The notes under the pieces are model-generated. The model was given only the letters and a program-made list of their open reading frames with translations. It searched no databases and had not been told where the DNA came from. A stretch of 11,805 bases of DNA from Candidatus Heimdallarchaeota archaeon. GTDB taxonomy: Archaea > Asgardarchaeota > Heimdallarchaeia > JABLTI01. The stretch covers positions 1-11,805 of the forward strand of contig JAGMDP010000059.1 in the NCBI GenBank assembly GCA_023128635.1, in the 5' to 3' direction. The position numbers were made by a program, and so were the translations under genes. The stretch's first letter is position 1. Each line of letters opens with the position of its first letter. Positions 1-7,135 of this stretch are shown in pieces.

Positions 1-113
1 AAATCTTCTAACTCATATTTTTTCGTTTTTCTGAGTATTTCTCTTTCTTTTAGAATTTCTTTTATTTTTGCTTGTGGAACTTCGTTAGGGAATTTCTTTT
101 TCTTGCTTGACAT
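1..113 (-). CDS. N-terminal fragment of the gene downstream of top6B, possibly topoisomerase VI subunit A
   Basis: An open frame begins with ATG at 113-111 and runs off the left edge, giving 37 complete residues that begin MSSKKKKFPNEV and are rich in Lys and Glu. An in-frame GTG at 122-120 is an alternative start. The preceding bases (GAAGTGG) are only a weak ribosome binding site. The frame opens 57 bases after the top6B stop on the same strand. In many archaea top6B is followed directly by top6A, which encodes the Spo11-like DNA-cleaving subunit, so this is the best guess by position. The visible residues contain no diagnostic motif: the catalytic Tyr and Toprim domain of Top6A would lie beyond the edge. 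The open frame is well supported; its identity is inferred from gene order. Confidence 0.45.
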   Translation of the reverse strand, partial: MSSKKKKFPNEVPQAKIKEILKEREILRKTKKYELED

Positions 114-170
114 TTTTTCCACTTCAATTTTTTCATTTTTGTATTTTTCAATATAGATTATCCACTATTT

Positions 171-3100
171 TCAGGATGTTTTTCCTTCCAATTCTGCAGA
201 TGTTTTGAATGATCGTAATATATGTTTTCTAATCGCTTTTACAGTTTTTACTCCTAATCCTTTAACCGAAGATGTCTTGGCGATTCTTGCATTTTGGAAT
301 TGTTTAACTGTATAAATCCCCATAGCGTTTAATTGCTTCATTATTACAGGTGTTACGTGTGGCAACACTTCTACTGAAAGCATTTTACGAAGCTCAATGA
401 TGTCTTTTTCTTCTATTCCTCTAATTTTTGATAAACGCTTAATACTTTTCTTGAAAAGATCGCCTACTGTTTGGACACCAAGTGCTGCGAAACGTTCTTC
501 TGTTGTTTTCCCTAAACCAGGTAGCTTGCTTATTCTTACAAAGGGTTTCAACAAACCTTTAGGTGGTCCTCTCACAACTTTCTCTTCATCAGATATTTCC
601 TTTGGCTTCTTGGTTCCCAAGTATTCAGCAATTGTTGTATCCTTTGGTATTGTTGGTTTCTTAGCAACCGGTTTTTTAACTGGTGCTTTTGGTGGAGTTT
701 TTACTGGTGGCTTTTTAGTTTTCTTTCTTTTTGGAACAACCGATGAACCAGGGGTCTTTAGCAGTTTTTCTTCAATATCTAACTTTAATTTAGTGATTGT
801 TGGTGATCTTAACCCTCGAATAGCTGTTAAACTATCATCTTCTGCTTCATAGAATTGTTTAACAGTAAAAATTCCCAATAGGTTTAGATCTCTCTTTCCT
901 TCAAAATTGATTCTAGGAAGAACTAAAACATCTGTGTTTCCCCTATTAGTAGAGATAGTTTTTGCGCCTAGTCCTTTAATCTTCAGTAATCGACTATTTG
1001 AAACCATGTAGAATTTTCCAACAGATTCGATGCCTTTTGCTTCTAATCGTTCTGCCATAGTTTTTCCTACGCCTTCAAGCTCAACTACAGAAGCATCTAC
1101 TACAATGAAGTCATGCGGAGGAGCTGGCATCTTAATTTCTTTTGGTTTTGGTATTACTTCTTCAGCTTCTACTGTTTCATCAATACTTACTTCAGCGGTT
1201 TCTGCTCTTAATTCTTCAATATCCAAGTCAAGAGTGTCTCTTATGAGTTCAATTAAGGAGTTTATTCTTTCAGTGGTTAAACCATGTATCTTCACTAATT
1301 TTGATTCATCTGTTTCGAGGAAATCTAAAACACTATAGATTTTTTTCTTGTGTAGTTCTTCTGTTGTTTTAGCGGTAATATTTGGTAATACATTCACGTT
1401 GCATTTAGATTTCAAATTAATTATAACGCCAAATGGTAAATTGCTTTGAGTCAAATCGTTGTTATTCGCTAAGAAGAAATCTTTTACAAACCGTACACCG
1501 TGTGTACGAAGAGATTTTTGGGTTGCAGGACCAACGCCTGGAAGTACTGAAACATTATCTATGGAATTGTAAATTTGTAAACCACCTATAATGCCACGTT
1601 CTTTAGCGAATTGATCTAATGCTTTAGCACTAACGGATTCAACTAATTCATCTTTTGCTAATTCAGGTAACTCCAATATTGCTCGTAGAATTTGTTCGGC
1701 TTGGTCCGGTGCTTCTTCTGACAAACCAAGTGAGATTAATTCTTGTAATTGAATATCACCTATGAGAATCAAATCTTGTAAAGTTTGAATATCATAACGT
1801 TCGAGATTAACTCCTTCAATGGAGTCCATTGGTAATGCTTCAACAGGTATTGGATTCTTTGGTAAAAATAAGGAGCCCTCTCGTAGTCTTAAACAATTTG
1901 AGAATTGCGTTGAACTAAAGAGAAAGTCAAAATCCTCGTCATCCATTTTACCAATCATTTGACCAACAATAGAGGTTGTTACGGGGGCATATTTCTCAAA
2001 AATCTTCATTCGCTTGGCTGCTTGCTCTTGTTTCTTCAGAGCTCTTTGGAATCTCATTAATTTCCTGCCTGCTTTTTGCAGGCAAAGTCTTAGTTCTTTT
2101 CGGATTTCATCTACTTCAGCAATATATTCTTTACTCGTTTCTGGAAAAGGTATTTTTGTACTAACTAAAGATACTGCAAAAATTATTGGATCATTATTCA
2201 AATTCGTTTTGTAATTCGACCAATTGATGCTTTCAATTGTCTTCTTGATGAGATCATTTCCTTCCCCAAAAAGCAATGGAATTCTATTTGCGAATCTAAC
2301 AAGTTTGTAAGGAGGACTATTACCTTCCCCGCCATAGCCAATTGCAACTTCCACTTGAAAAGCATGACCACTATAACTGGAAGGAGGTCTGGTTTCAGAG
2401 CACGTAAATTCTGTATTGTAGACATCTTGTAATCCCGCCTCCAAGTTTTCATGTCCTAAAGGTGACAAGCATTTTCCATCTGGTGGGAAAAATTTAACTT
2501 TGGTGAATCCTTCATGTATGAGTCTTCGTAACTCCATTTCATCTAATCTTTTGGGATTTTTTGTTGGGTTTATTTTTGAAACCCTCAAAACTTCTGCTGC
2601 AGTTTTATCGCCGATTCTTTGGAAATGGGTTTTCAGAAAAATCTTCATTGTTTTAGAAGTTGTTCTTGAAATTTCACTCTTTAGTTGATTAATATCAGTG
2701 CCTATTGGATGCAAAGGAACCTCTATTGGAGGTGTTGGAACTACATCTATGGTTCTTGTATGGATTATCGGTTCATCGTTATCAGGAGTAATAATAGAAA
2801 ACGAGGCATAAGGAGTAATAACTGCCATTTCCTCAAAATACTCAAAAATATATCGCTTCGCTCTACTCCATGTTCCAGCAAAACAACAAGAGACTTCAGT
2901 GCCATGTCCTTTTAGCATATTTTTAGATTGGCCAGTATATTTTTTCACATCTACAATTTCTGGGGCATTTTTTACTATATCAATAAATAATTTGTAATGA
3001 CTTGTTATTTCAGCTGATTTCTTTTTTGAAATAGCTACTCGAGATTTGATCTCAAAAGGAACTCTAATAGTAGATTGAGAGTAGATCAAAACCATTTTCG

Positions 3101-3488
3101 CTCCAAGACCAAAGCGACCCCTTGACTGCCTTTCCCCATAATTTGAACCTGTTAGGACACGCCCAAATAATATAGGTATATCAGTATGTCGAATGCCTAT
3201 TCCATTATCACGAACAGATAATCTGATGAATTCGAATGTTGCATCCTCATCAATTTGATAATCCTTTATACCCATTAGTTCGCCAATTTCTTCTACTGGC
3301 ATTAATTCAATTTTTATTTGAATGTCTGGGAGGATGGCCCCTTTCTCAGCTGCATCTAAGGCATTTTCTACAAGCTCTCTCACACTGGTATATGTTGATC
3401 TAGTAGGGTTATCAAAACCAGCTATTGCTTTGTTTGCTTCAAAGAATTCAGCAGCGGAACGCTCTATTATTTTTTCACGCGCAATCAT
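171..3488 (-). CDS. top6B: DNA topoisomerase VI subunit B with a long C-terminal helix-hairpin-helix extension
   Basis: This is the ATPase subunit of the type IIB topoisomerase, which with Top6A relaxes and decatenates DNA by passing one duplex through another. The core is intact. The GHKL ATPase domain has RELVENALDA at 37-46 (catalytic Glu38, Mg-binding Asn42), DNGIG at 94-98 and GRFGLGAK at 124-131. An H2TH-like region follows at about 265-345. The transducer (about 360-480) contains FANRIPLLF and the switch lysine Lys445 in STKIPF. Residues 475-502 resemble the helical segment by which Top6B meets Top6A. Family members usually stop near 500-650 residues; this one continues to 1105 with paired helix-hairpin-helix-like units at about 643-752, 795-910 and 982-1093, an acidic linker near 753-793 and a Lys/Pro-rich linker near 915-965. 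An ATG start and an AGGT site 7 bases upstream fit the family N-terminus. Core identity is certain; the role of the extension is inferred. Confidence 0.96.
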   Translation of the reverse strand: MIAREKIIERSAAEFFEANKAIAGFDNPTRSTYTSVRELVENALDAAEKGAILPDIQIKIELMPVEEIGELMGIKDYQIDEDATFEFIRLSVRDNGIGIRHTDIPILFGRVLTGSNYGERQSRGRFGLGAKMVLIYSQSTIRVPFEIKSRVAISKKKSAEITSHYKLFIDIVKNAPEIVDVKKYTGQSKNMLKGHGTEVSCCFAGTWSRAKRYIFEYFEEMAVITPYASFSIITPDNDEPIIHTRTIDVVPTPPIEVPLHPIGTDINQLKSEISRTTSKTMKIFLKTHFQRIGDKTAAEVLRVSKINPTKNPKRLDEMELRRLIHEGFTKVKFFPPDGKCLSPLGHENLEAGLQDVYNTEFTCSETRPPSSYSGHAFQVEVAIGYGGEGNSPPYKLVRFANRIPLLFGEGNDLIKKTIESINWSNYKTNLNNDPIIFAVSLVSTKIPFPETSKEYIAEVDEIRKELRLCLQKAGRKLMRFQRALKKQEQAAKRMKIFEKYAPVTTSIVGQMIGKMDDEDFDFLFSSTQFSNCLRLREGSLFLPKNPIPVEALPMDSIEGVNLERYDIQTLQDLILIGDIQLQELISLGLSEEAPDQAEQILRAILELPELAKDELVESVSAKALDQFAKERGIIGGLQIYNSIDNVSVLPGVGPATQKSLRTHGVRFVKDFFLANNNDLTQSNLPFGVIINLKSKCNVNVLPNITAKTTEELHKKKIYSVLDFLETDESKLVKIHGLTTERINSLIELIRDTLDLDIEELRAETAEVSIDETVEAEEVIPKPKEIKMPAPPHDFIVVDASVVELEGVGKTMAERLEAKGIESVGKFYMVSNSRLLKIKGLGAKTISTNRGNTDVLVLPRINFEGKRDLNLLGIFTVKQFYEAEDDSLTAIRGLRSPTITKLKLDIEEKLLKTPGSSVVPKRKKTKKPPVKTPPKAPVKKPVAKKPTIPKDTTIAEYLGTKKPKEISDEEKVVRGPPKGLLKPFVRISKLPGLGKTTEERFAALGVQTVGDLFKKSIKRLSKIRGIEEKDIIELRKMLSVEVLPHVTPVIMKQLNAMGIYTVKQFQNARIAKTSSVKGLGVKTVKAIRKHILRSFKTSAELEGKTS
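210..1562 (-). repeat. Tandem helix-hairpin-helix-like units encoded in the 3' part of top6B
   Basis: Residues 643-1093 of Top6B hold six units of about 50-58 residues in three pairs. The first unit of each pair has a hairpin such as LPGVG (650), LEGVG (804) or LPGLG (989). The second begins LPNIT (701), LPRIN (857) or LPHVT (1042), followed by KKKIYSV, LLGIFTV or AMGIYTV. Most units end in a second hairpin such as IHGL, IKGLG, IRGL, IRGI or VKGLG. A weaker seventh unit may lie at 550-602. Such paired hairpins are a known sequence-independent DNA-binding module. Assignment is by eye. Confidence 0.8.
642..734 (-). repeat. Lys/Pro/Ala low-complexity linker within top6B
   Basis: Residues 919-949 of Top6B are almost entirely Lys, Pro, Val, Ala and Thr, with repeated KKP, PPVK and VKKP steps, like the basic tails of histone H1. 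The DNA shows matching near-repeats of GGTGG and poly-T on the plus strand. It separates the second and third hairpin pairs and probably acts as a flexible, DNA-binding tether. Confidence 0.75.
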
Positions 3489-3495
3489 TGCAATT

Positions 3496-3540
3496 ACCTA
3501 CTGGTCACACCTTAGTGTATAATAACAGGACTAATATATT
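3496..3540 (-). promoter_or_regulatory. Candidate top6B promoter and ribosome binding site
   Basis: On the minus strand an AT box (AATATATTAG, 3540-3531) lies about 26 bases upstream of a transcript start expected near 3510. An AGGT ribosome binding site (3499-3496) sits 7 bases before the ATG. A second AT-rich box (TTATTATAC) lies between them. AT-rich sequence makes chance matches likely. Confidence 0.4.
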
Positions 3541-3639
3541 CTATGTCCTCTTCAATTTTCTCCGAAACCTATTCACCAGGCTTTTGTTCTTAGGAAATAT
3601 TTTTTCTGTTAGTTTAAGTTCTATTCCTTTCTTTATCAT
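3541..3639 (-). CDS. Possible very small basic protein (32 residues)
   Basis: Between asnS and top6B, on the same strand, ATG at 3639 opens a 32-codon frame ending in TAG at 3541. It would give a very basic peptide starting MIKKGIELKL and ending NRFRRKLKRT. AGGAAA lies a few bases before the start, overlapping an in-frame TGA. The minus strand here is purine-rich, as in coding DNA of this window. I do not recognise the peptide, and a frame this short can arise by chance. Confidence 0.17.
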   Translation of the reverse strand: MIKKGIELKLTEKIFPKNKSLVNRFRRKLKRT

Positions 3640-3721
3640 TCATTTCCTAATGGTTTCTTTAATACTTTTACTTTCTAGCAAATTAGAACATACATGCTTT
3701 TTTAATTTACGGTGTAAGACC

Positions 3722-5038
3722 TCACGGTTTTAGGATATCTGGTGTTCTTGGAAACATTATCGCTTGTCTGATGTTACTCAGACCACATAACCACCAAACT
3801 AATCGTTCAATACCTAAACCATAACCAGCATGAGGAGGTATACCATATTTGAACAGATTCAAGTACCACTCATAACTATTAAGATTGAAACCTTGATTCT
3901 TGATCACTTCAACCATTTTATCATATTCATGTACCCGTTGCCCCCCAGTACAAAGTTCTGCGAAACCATCAGGAGCAACTAGATCAAAACTATTGGAGAT
4001 TGCCGGGTTCTCATCATTTACACGATAATAAATTCCTCGAGTAAGAGTAGGCCATTCTGTGATAAAGAATGGGGTTTTAAAATGACGAGACAAAGCAGCT
4101 TCCTCTGGAGAAGTGAAATCATCTTCAAAATTCACTTTCTCTTCAAGTTCAAACCCTGTACATAATTCTTTTGCTTCTTGAAAGGGTATTCTTGGGAACC
4201 CACTTTTGAGTTTCTTTGGTTTCACCCCTAATTCAGCCAAAGGTTCTTTTGCAGTTTTTATGGTTGTATTTACGACATAAACCATCATGTCATCTAATAC
4301 TTGCATAATGCTAATATGATCCTGAAAAGCTGCTTCTACTTCTATTTGCCAGAATTCTGCAACATGTTTTCGAGTTCGGGATTTTTCCATACGAAAAGAG
4401 GGAATTATTCCGAAAACTTTCTCATGCGCTGTAATAGCTGCTTGCTTGTAAAATTGACCGCTTTGAGCTAAAAATGCATCTTTTTCGAAGAATTTTATTG
4501 GAAATAACGTGGCTCCGCCCTCAGTTGCAGTAGCGACCATTAAGGGTGAGAACAACTCAACATAGTCTCTTTTGAGAAAGAATTCACGAGTTGCTTGAGC
4601 AACATAAGTTTTAACTTCAAATGGCAACTTATTCTTCGGCATTCGAATAGTCATTTCTCGAAAAGCAAAAACTGTCCCATCATCCATTGGAGTTCTGCCC
4701 GTAATATCAACAGGAACTGGTCCTTGGACTTTATTCAATACTAAAACTTCTTCCGGCAGAATTTCTATTCCACCAGGTGCTTGTTCGTTTTTCTTTACTT
4801 TGCCGGTAATCCAAACAATGGTTTCATTCTTTAATCCAATGAGAACATCCCAAAGCTCTTCAGGAACCTTGGTTTTAATTCCTGTTACTTGTATTTTTCC
4901 GCTTGAATCCCTAACAGTAAGAAAGCAAATTTTACCTTTATGAACTAGATGTTCAGCCCATCCACCTAAAGATACTTGTAATCCGTCATCTAGTTTTTTG
5001 ATTTTCTTAATAGCGATTTTCTTTGAATAATCTACCAT
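3722..5038 (-). CDS. asnS: Asparaginyl-tRNA synthetase, archaeal class IIb
   Basis: The enzyme charges tRNA-Asn with asparagine in the cytoplasm using ATP. Its 438 residues are the usual archaeal length. An N-terminal OB-fold anticodon-binding domain (about 1-105) contains GGW at 25-27 and TVRDSSGKIQV. The class II catalytic domain holds TEGGATLFP at 172-180, AQSGQFYKQ at 191-199, motif 2 with Phe215-Arg216 and Glu218, and motif 3 GYGLGIERL at 405-413. AQSGQ, SRTRKH followed by EFW, and the C-terminal FPRTP favour Asn over Asp specificity; archaeal aspartyl enzymes tend to have AQSPQ and a terminal FPRD. The OB-fold argues against the shortened asparagine synthetase-like paralogue. The ATG start fits the domain, although the upstream binding site is weak. 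It probably has its own promoter. An aspartyl or non-discriminating enzyme is the main alternative. Confidence 0.85.
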   Translation of the reverse strand: MVDYSKKIAIKKIKKLDDGLQVSLGGWAEHLVHKGKICFLTVRDSSGKIQVTGIKTKVPEELWDVLIGLKNETIVWITGKVKKNEQAPGGIEILPEEVLVLNKVQGPVPVDITGRTPMDDGTVFAFREMTIRMPKNKLPFEVKTYVAQATREFFLKRDYVELFSPLMVATATEGGATLFPIKFFEKDAFLAQSGQFYKQAAITAHEKVFGIIPSFRMEKSRTRKHVAEFWQIEVEAAFQDHISIMQVLDDMMVYVVNTTIKTAKEPLAELGVKPKKLKSGFPRIPFQEAKELCTGFELEEKVNFEDDFTSPEEAALSRHFKTPFFITEWPTLTRGIYYRVNDENPAISNSFDLVAPDGFAELCTGGQRVHEYDKMVEVIKNQGFNLNSYEWYLNLFKYGIPPHAGYGLGIERLVWWLCGLSNIRQAIMFPRTPDILKP

Positions 5039-5090
5039 GTGAATTCAACTCAAGTAAGCATATCTCTTTTAGTCGTGAGTTGTTGCTTAT

Positions 5091-5100
5091 GCTTAAAAGG
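5091..5100 (-). promoter_or_regulatory. Candidate asnS TATA box
   Basis: CCTTTTAAGC on the minus strand, preceded by an A-tract, lies about 55 bases upstream of the asnS ATG. It predicts a transcript start near 5070 with a leader of about 32 bases. Confidence 0.35.
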
Positions 5101-5157
5101 TTTTTTTTGTTTATTCATATTGCTAATTGGGTCTATTGCAATAAAACTAGGTAATAT

Positions 5158-5217
5158 AAAAAAATCTCAAAATTATTTTCTCAAATAAGCTGAATTATAC
5201 ATAGCTAGCAATTTGAG
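5158..5217 (-). terminator. Candidate terminator after the HEAT-repeat gene
   Basis: Downstream of the HEAT gene stop on the minus strand, a 7-bp inverted repeat (CTCAAAT at 5217-5211, ATTTGAG at 5186-5180) is followed by a run of seven T (5164-5158). Archaeal terminators depend mainly on the T-run; the stem has a long loop and may be incidental. Confidence 0.35.
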
Positions 5218-5242
5218 TTGGATTTAAGCATTTAGGCTAGAA

Positions 5243-5644
5243 TTAGCTCTTTATTTTTCTAATTGCATCAGCAGCCCAGGATCTTACTCTTATATCTTCA
5301 TCTTCCAAAGCTATTTTTGTTAATTCAGTAACAGCGTCTTCATCACCAATACTACCTAAAGCAACTGCAGCTTCTAAACGAACGCCAACGATTCGATCAG
5401 ATTTAAGAGTTTCAATTAATGTTCCCACTGCTTCTTCGGCTTCATCACCCAAATCTCCTAATGCAGCAGCAGCTGAGGAACGAACTAAGGAATCCCTATC
5501 CTCTTTGAGGATTTTTGCTAATTCTTCAACAGCTTCTTTAGCTTTTATTTCGCCTAATCTTGTAGCAGCTCTTGAGCGAACCCAACCGTCTCTATCCTTT
5601 AGATTTCTAATAAGTTGCTCAAGCTGTTTTTCGTCGTAGCTCAT
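5243..5644 (-). CDS. Small HEAT-repeat protein (PBS-lyase type repeats)
   Basis: The 133-residue protein is essentially four HEAT-like repeats of about 31 residues (about 5-34, 35-67, 68-100, 101-132). Each carries the signature of an Asp, then VR, then an Ala-rich ALG or equivalent: WVRSRAATRLG, LVRSSAAAALG, VRLEAAVALG and VRSWAADAI. Such repeats form a curved stack of helix pairs that binds other proteins or acts as a lyase-like scaffold. There is no signal peptide, membrane segment or catalytic motif, so it is probably a soluble cytoplasmic adaptor of unknown partner. The ATG start is supported by an AAGGT site 6 bases upstream (5655-5651). It faces away from mobB and is separated from asnS by 204 bases, so neither neighbour clearly indicates its role. 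Confidence 0.85.
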   Translation of the reverse strand: MSYDEKQLEQLIRNLKDRDGWVRSRAATRLGEIKAKEAVEELAKILKEDRDSLVRSSAAAALGDLGDEAEEAVGTLIETLKSDRIVGVRLEAAVALGSIGDEDAVTELTKIALEDEDIRVRSWAADAIRKIKS

Positions 5645-5813
5645 ACAATAACCTTCGACTAATCATATAGTAAACAAATAGCTTACTAGAAGAAAAGTGT
5701 TATTGAATCATTTTAAAGAGTTTCGACAAAAATAATGTTTTTTCAAGTGAGAAACTTGTTTGTTTGAAAAATTATCGAAATTTTAATGAAGAGCGAGTAG
5801 TGATTTGTCAATC
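5645..5813. promoter_or_regulatory. Divergent intergenic region between the HEAT-repeat gene and mobB
   Basis: The region must hold promoters for both directions. Leftward candidates include CTTTAAAATG (5718-5709) and the AT-rich 5665-5680. Rightward candidates are AAAAATTATC (5767-5776) and AAATTTTAAT (5778-5787). A short inverted repeat, CAAGT and ACTTG with a 5-base spacer, lies at 5744-5758. GTGAT at 5800-5804, 9 bases before the ATG at 5814, looks like the mobB ribosome binding site. Confidence 0.4.
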
Positions 5814-6317
5814 ATGAAGGTTTTCTCTGTTATTGGGTTCACAAATTCAGGCAAAACAAGTACTTTAATTGAGATAATAAAAGAGCTTGTTAAACGAGGT
5901 AAAACTGTCAATACTGTAAAAGCAATCCATATAGATGGTTTTAGTGTTGAAACAGAAGGCAAGGATTCTTGGTTACATCGAGAAGCAGGTGCAACCCGTA
6001 CTGCATTAAGATCAAATTTTGAAACGACAATAATGTACCAGAAAGCTATGAGTGCTAAAGAATTAATGCCTTTCTTTGATGCGGACTACTTGATCTTAGA
6101 AGGTTTTTCTTCTGAGAAAAGAGTACCCAAAGTTTTATGTTCAAAGAATCTTGATGACTTGAAGAAATTGTTAGATGATTCTGTATTTGTTGTATCAGGA
6201 GTAATTAGCAATGAAATTAATGCCTATCAAGGAATAAGGGTTATTAATAGTCAGGATTCCATATCAGAACTTGTGGATTTAGTTGAAAGAAACGTAATAA
6301 ACAGCTCAAGTGTTTAG
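5814..6317 (+). CDS. mobB: MobB-like P-loop protein (molybdopterin-guanine dinucleotide biosynthesis protein B)
   Basis: MobB is a GTP-binding accessory protein that assists attachment of the nucleotide to molybdenum or tungsten pterin cofactor; it is not strictly required for that step in bacteria. From the ATG, the 167 residues start MKVFSVIGFTNSGKTS, with the Walker A loop GFTNSGKT at 8-15. Then come KAIHID and a GKDSWLHREAGA segment, typical of MobB, and a Walker B-like YLILEGF. A TTG 9 bases upstream is in frame, but the GTGAT site sits directly against it and is well spaced from the ATG, so I chose the ATG. This is the only complete plus-strand gene, and its stop overlaps that of the ATPase gene facing it. 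No other cofactor gene lies nearby. A related MobB-domain GTPase with another role is possible. Confidence 0.85.
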   Translation: MKVFSVIGFTNSGKTSTLIEIIKELVKRGKTVNTVKAIHIDGFSVETEGKDSWLHREAGATRTALRSNFETTIMYQKAMSAKELMPFFDADYLILEGFSSEKRVPKVLCSKNLDDLKKLLDDSVFVVSGVISNEINAYQGIRVINSQDSISELVDLVERNVINSSSV

Positions 6318-7135
6318 AATTCAAGGTTTTGCTTGAAATAATCTATCAAATCTTTTCTCCGATAGATTTCTCTTGGGAGACCGATATTTCTTAGTTTATA
6401 TAACATCTCCAAGTAGTTTGTAGGCATTAGTCCTATTTTGCTTAAACATGTTTCATCCATTAGAAAATCATTAATGGGTAAATCATAGGTAATTTGTCCT
6501 TTATCAAAAGCGATTACTCTAGAACAATTCTCTAAAATTGAATCTATGTTATGAGTTATCAAAATTATGAGTTTTCCTTCTTCACTCAGGATTCGAATGT
6601 ATTTTACTAGATTTTCTCTTTGCTTAAAATCAATTCCTGAAAAGGGTTCATCTAAAATAATTGCTTGCGGTTTTTGGATTAAAACAGTAGCTAGAGCCAG
6701 TTTCTGTTTTTCACCACGACTTAAATTTCTTGGATGAGTGTTTCGATACTGCTCAAGATCAAAGAAACTGAGCATTTCATTTATTCGTAAATCTTGTTCT
6801 TTTTTTCCAATGTTTAATCTAAAAAGGCTCAAGGCTAATTCTTTTTCCACAGTATTTGTAAAGAGCATTTGATTTGGGTTCTGGAAAACAAATCCTATTT
6901 TTGTGGCAATATCAGCAATTGATTTATCATTAGTTGATTCCCCAGAAATGTTTATGCGACCTTTTTGTGGCTTTAACATTCCATTTATTAATTTAACAAA
7001 TGTTGTTTTTCCAGATCCATTCTGACCAATTATCGCTACTTGTTCACCTAAATTAAAAGATAATGAAATGTTACTGAACAATAATGAATCATTAGTGTAC
7101 CCAAAAGACAAATCAGAGACATCAATATAGCTCAT
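6314..7135 (-). CDS. ABC transporter ATP-binding protein, ECF/cobalt-type (second of pair)
   Basis: The protein is 273 residues from the ATG at 7135. Walker A GQNGSGKTT is at 37-45, Q-loop FQNPNQ starts at 84, signature LSRGEKQK is at 138-145, Walker B IILDE at 159-163, and the switch His195 lies in LITHN. The VFQNPNQMLF segment and overall length match the EcfA/CbiO ATPases of energy-coupling-factor importers, which drive uptake of vitamins or metal ions with an EcfT membrane protein and a substrate-binding S protein. The ATG overlaps the upstream gene's TGA as ATGA, with GGAGTGG upstream. A GTG at 7144 would add three residues but would fall within that binding site. No EcfT or S gene follows; the next gene is convergent. 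The substrate cannot be told from the sequence. Confidence 0.9.
   Translation of the reverse strand: MSYIDVSDLSFGYTNDSLLFSNISLSFNLGEQVAIIGQNGSGKTTFVKLINGMLKPQKGRINISGESTNDKSIADIATKIGFVFQNPNQMLFTNTVEKELALSLFRLNIGKKEQDLRINEMLSFFDLEQYRNTHPRNLSRGEKQKLALATVLIQKPQAIILDEPFSGIDFKQRENLVKYIRILSEEGKLIILITHNIDSILENCSRVIAFDKGQITYDLPINDFLMDETCLSKIGLMPTNYLEMLYKLRNIGLPREIYRRKDLIDYFKQNLEF

Noticed and set aside
397..852. 151-codon open frame on the plus strand, antisense to top6B
   Set aside because: It is the complement of the Lys/Pro-rich linker and hairpin codons; the peptide is Phe/Gly/Ser-rich low complexity with no domain, while the minus-strand frame has clear motifs.
3489..3721. A tRNA or other structured RNA gene next to asnS
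   Set aside because: No T-arm consensus or cloverleaf-compatible stems were seen here or in the other gaps.
3722..5038. Aspartyl-tRNA synthetase, or the asparagine synthetase-like paralogue
   Set aside because: AQSGQ, SRTRKH with EFW, and the terminal FPRTP fit asparaginyl enzymes; the OB-fold is present, which the paralogue lacks.
5805..5813. TTG at 5805 as the mobB start
   Set aside because: It directly abuts the GTGAT site, whereas ATG 5814 has good spacing and matches the usual short lead before the P-loop.
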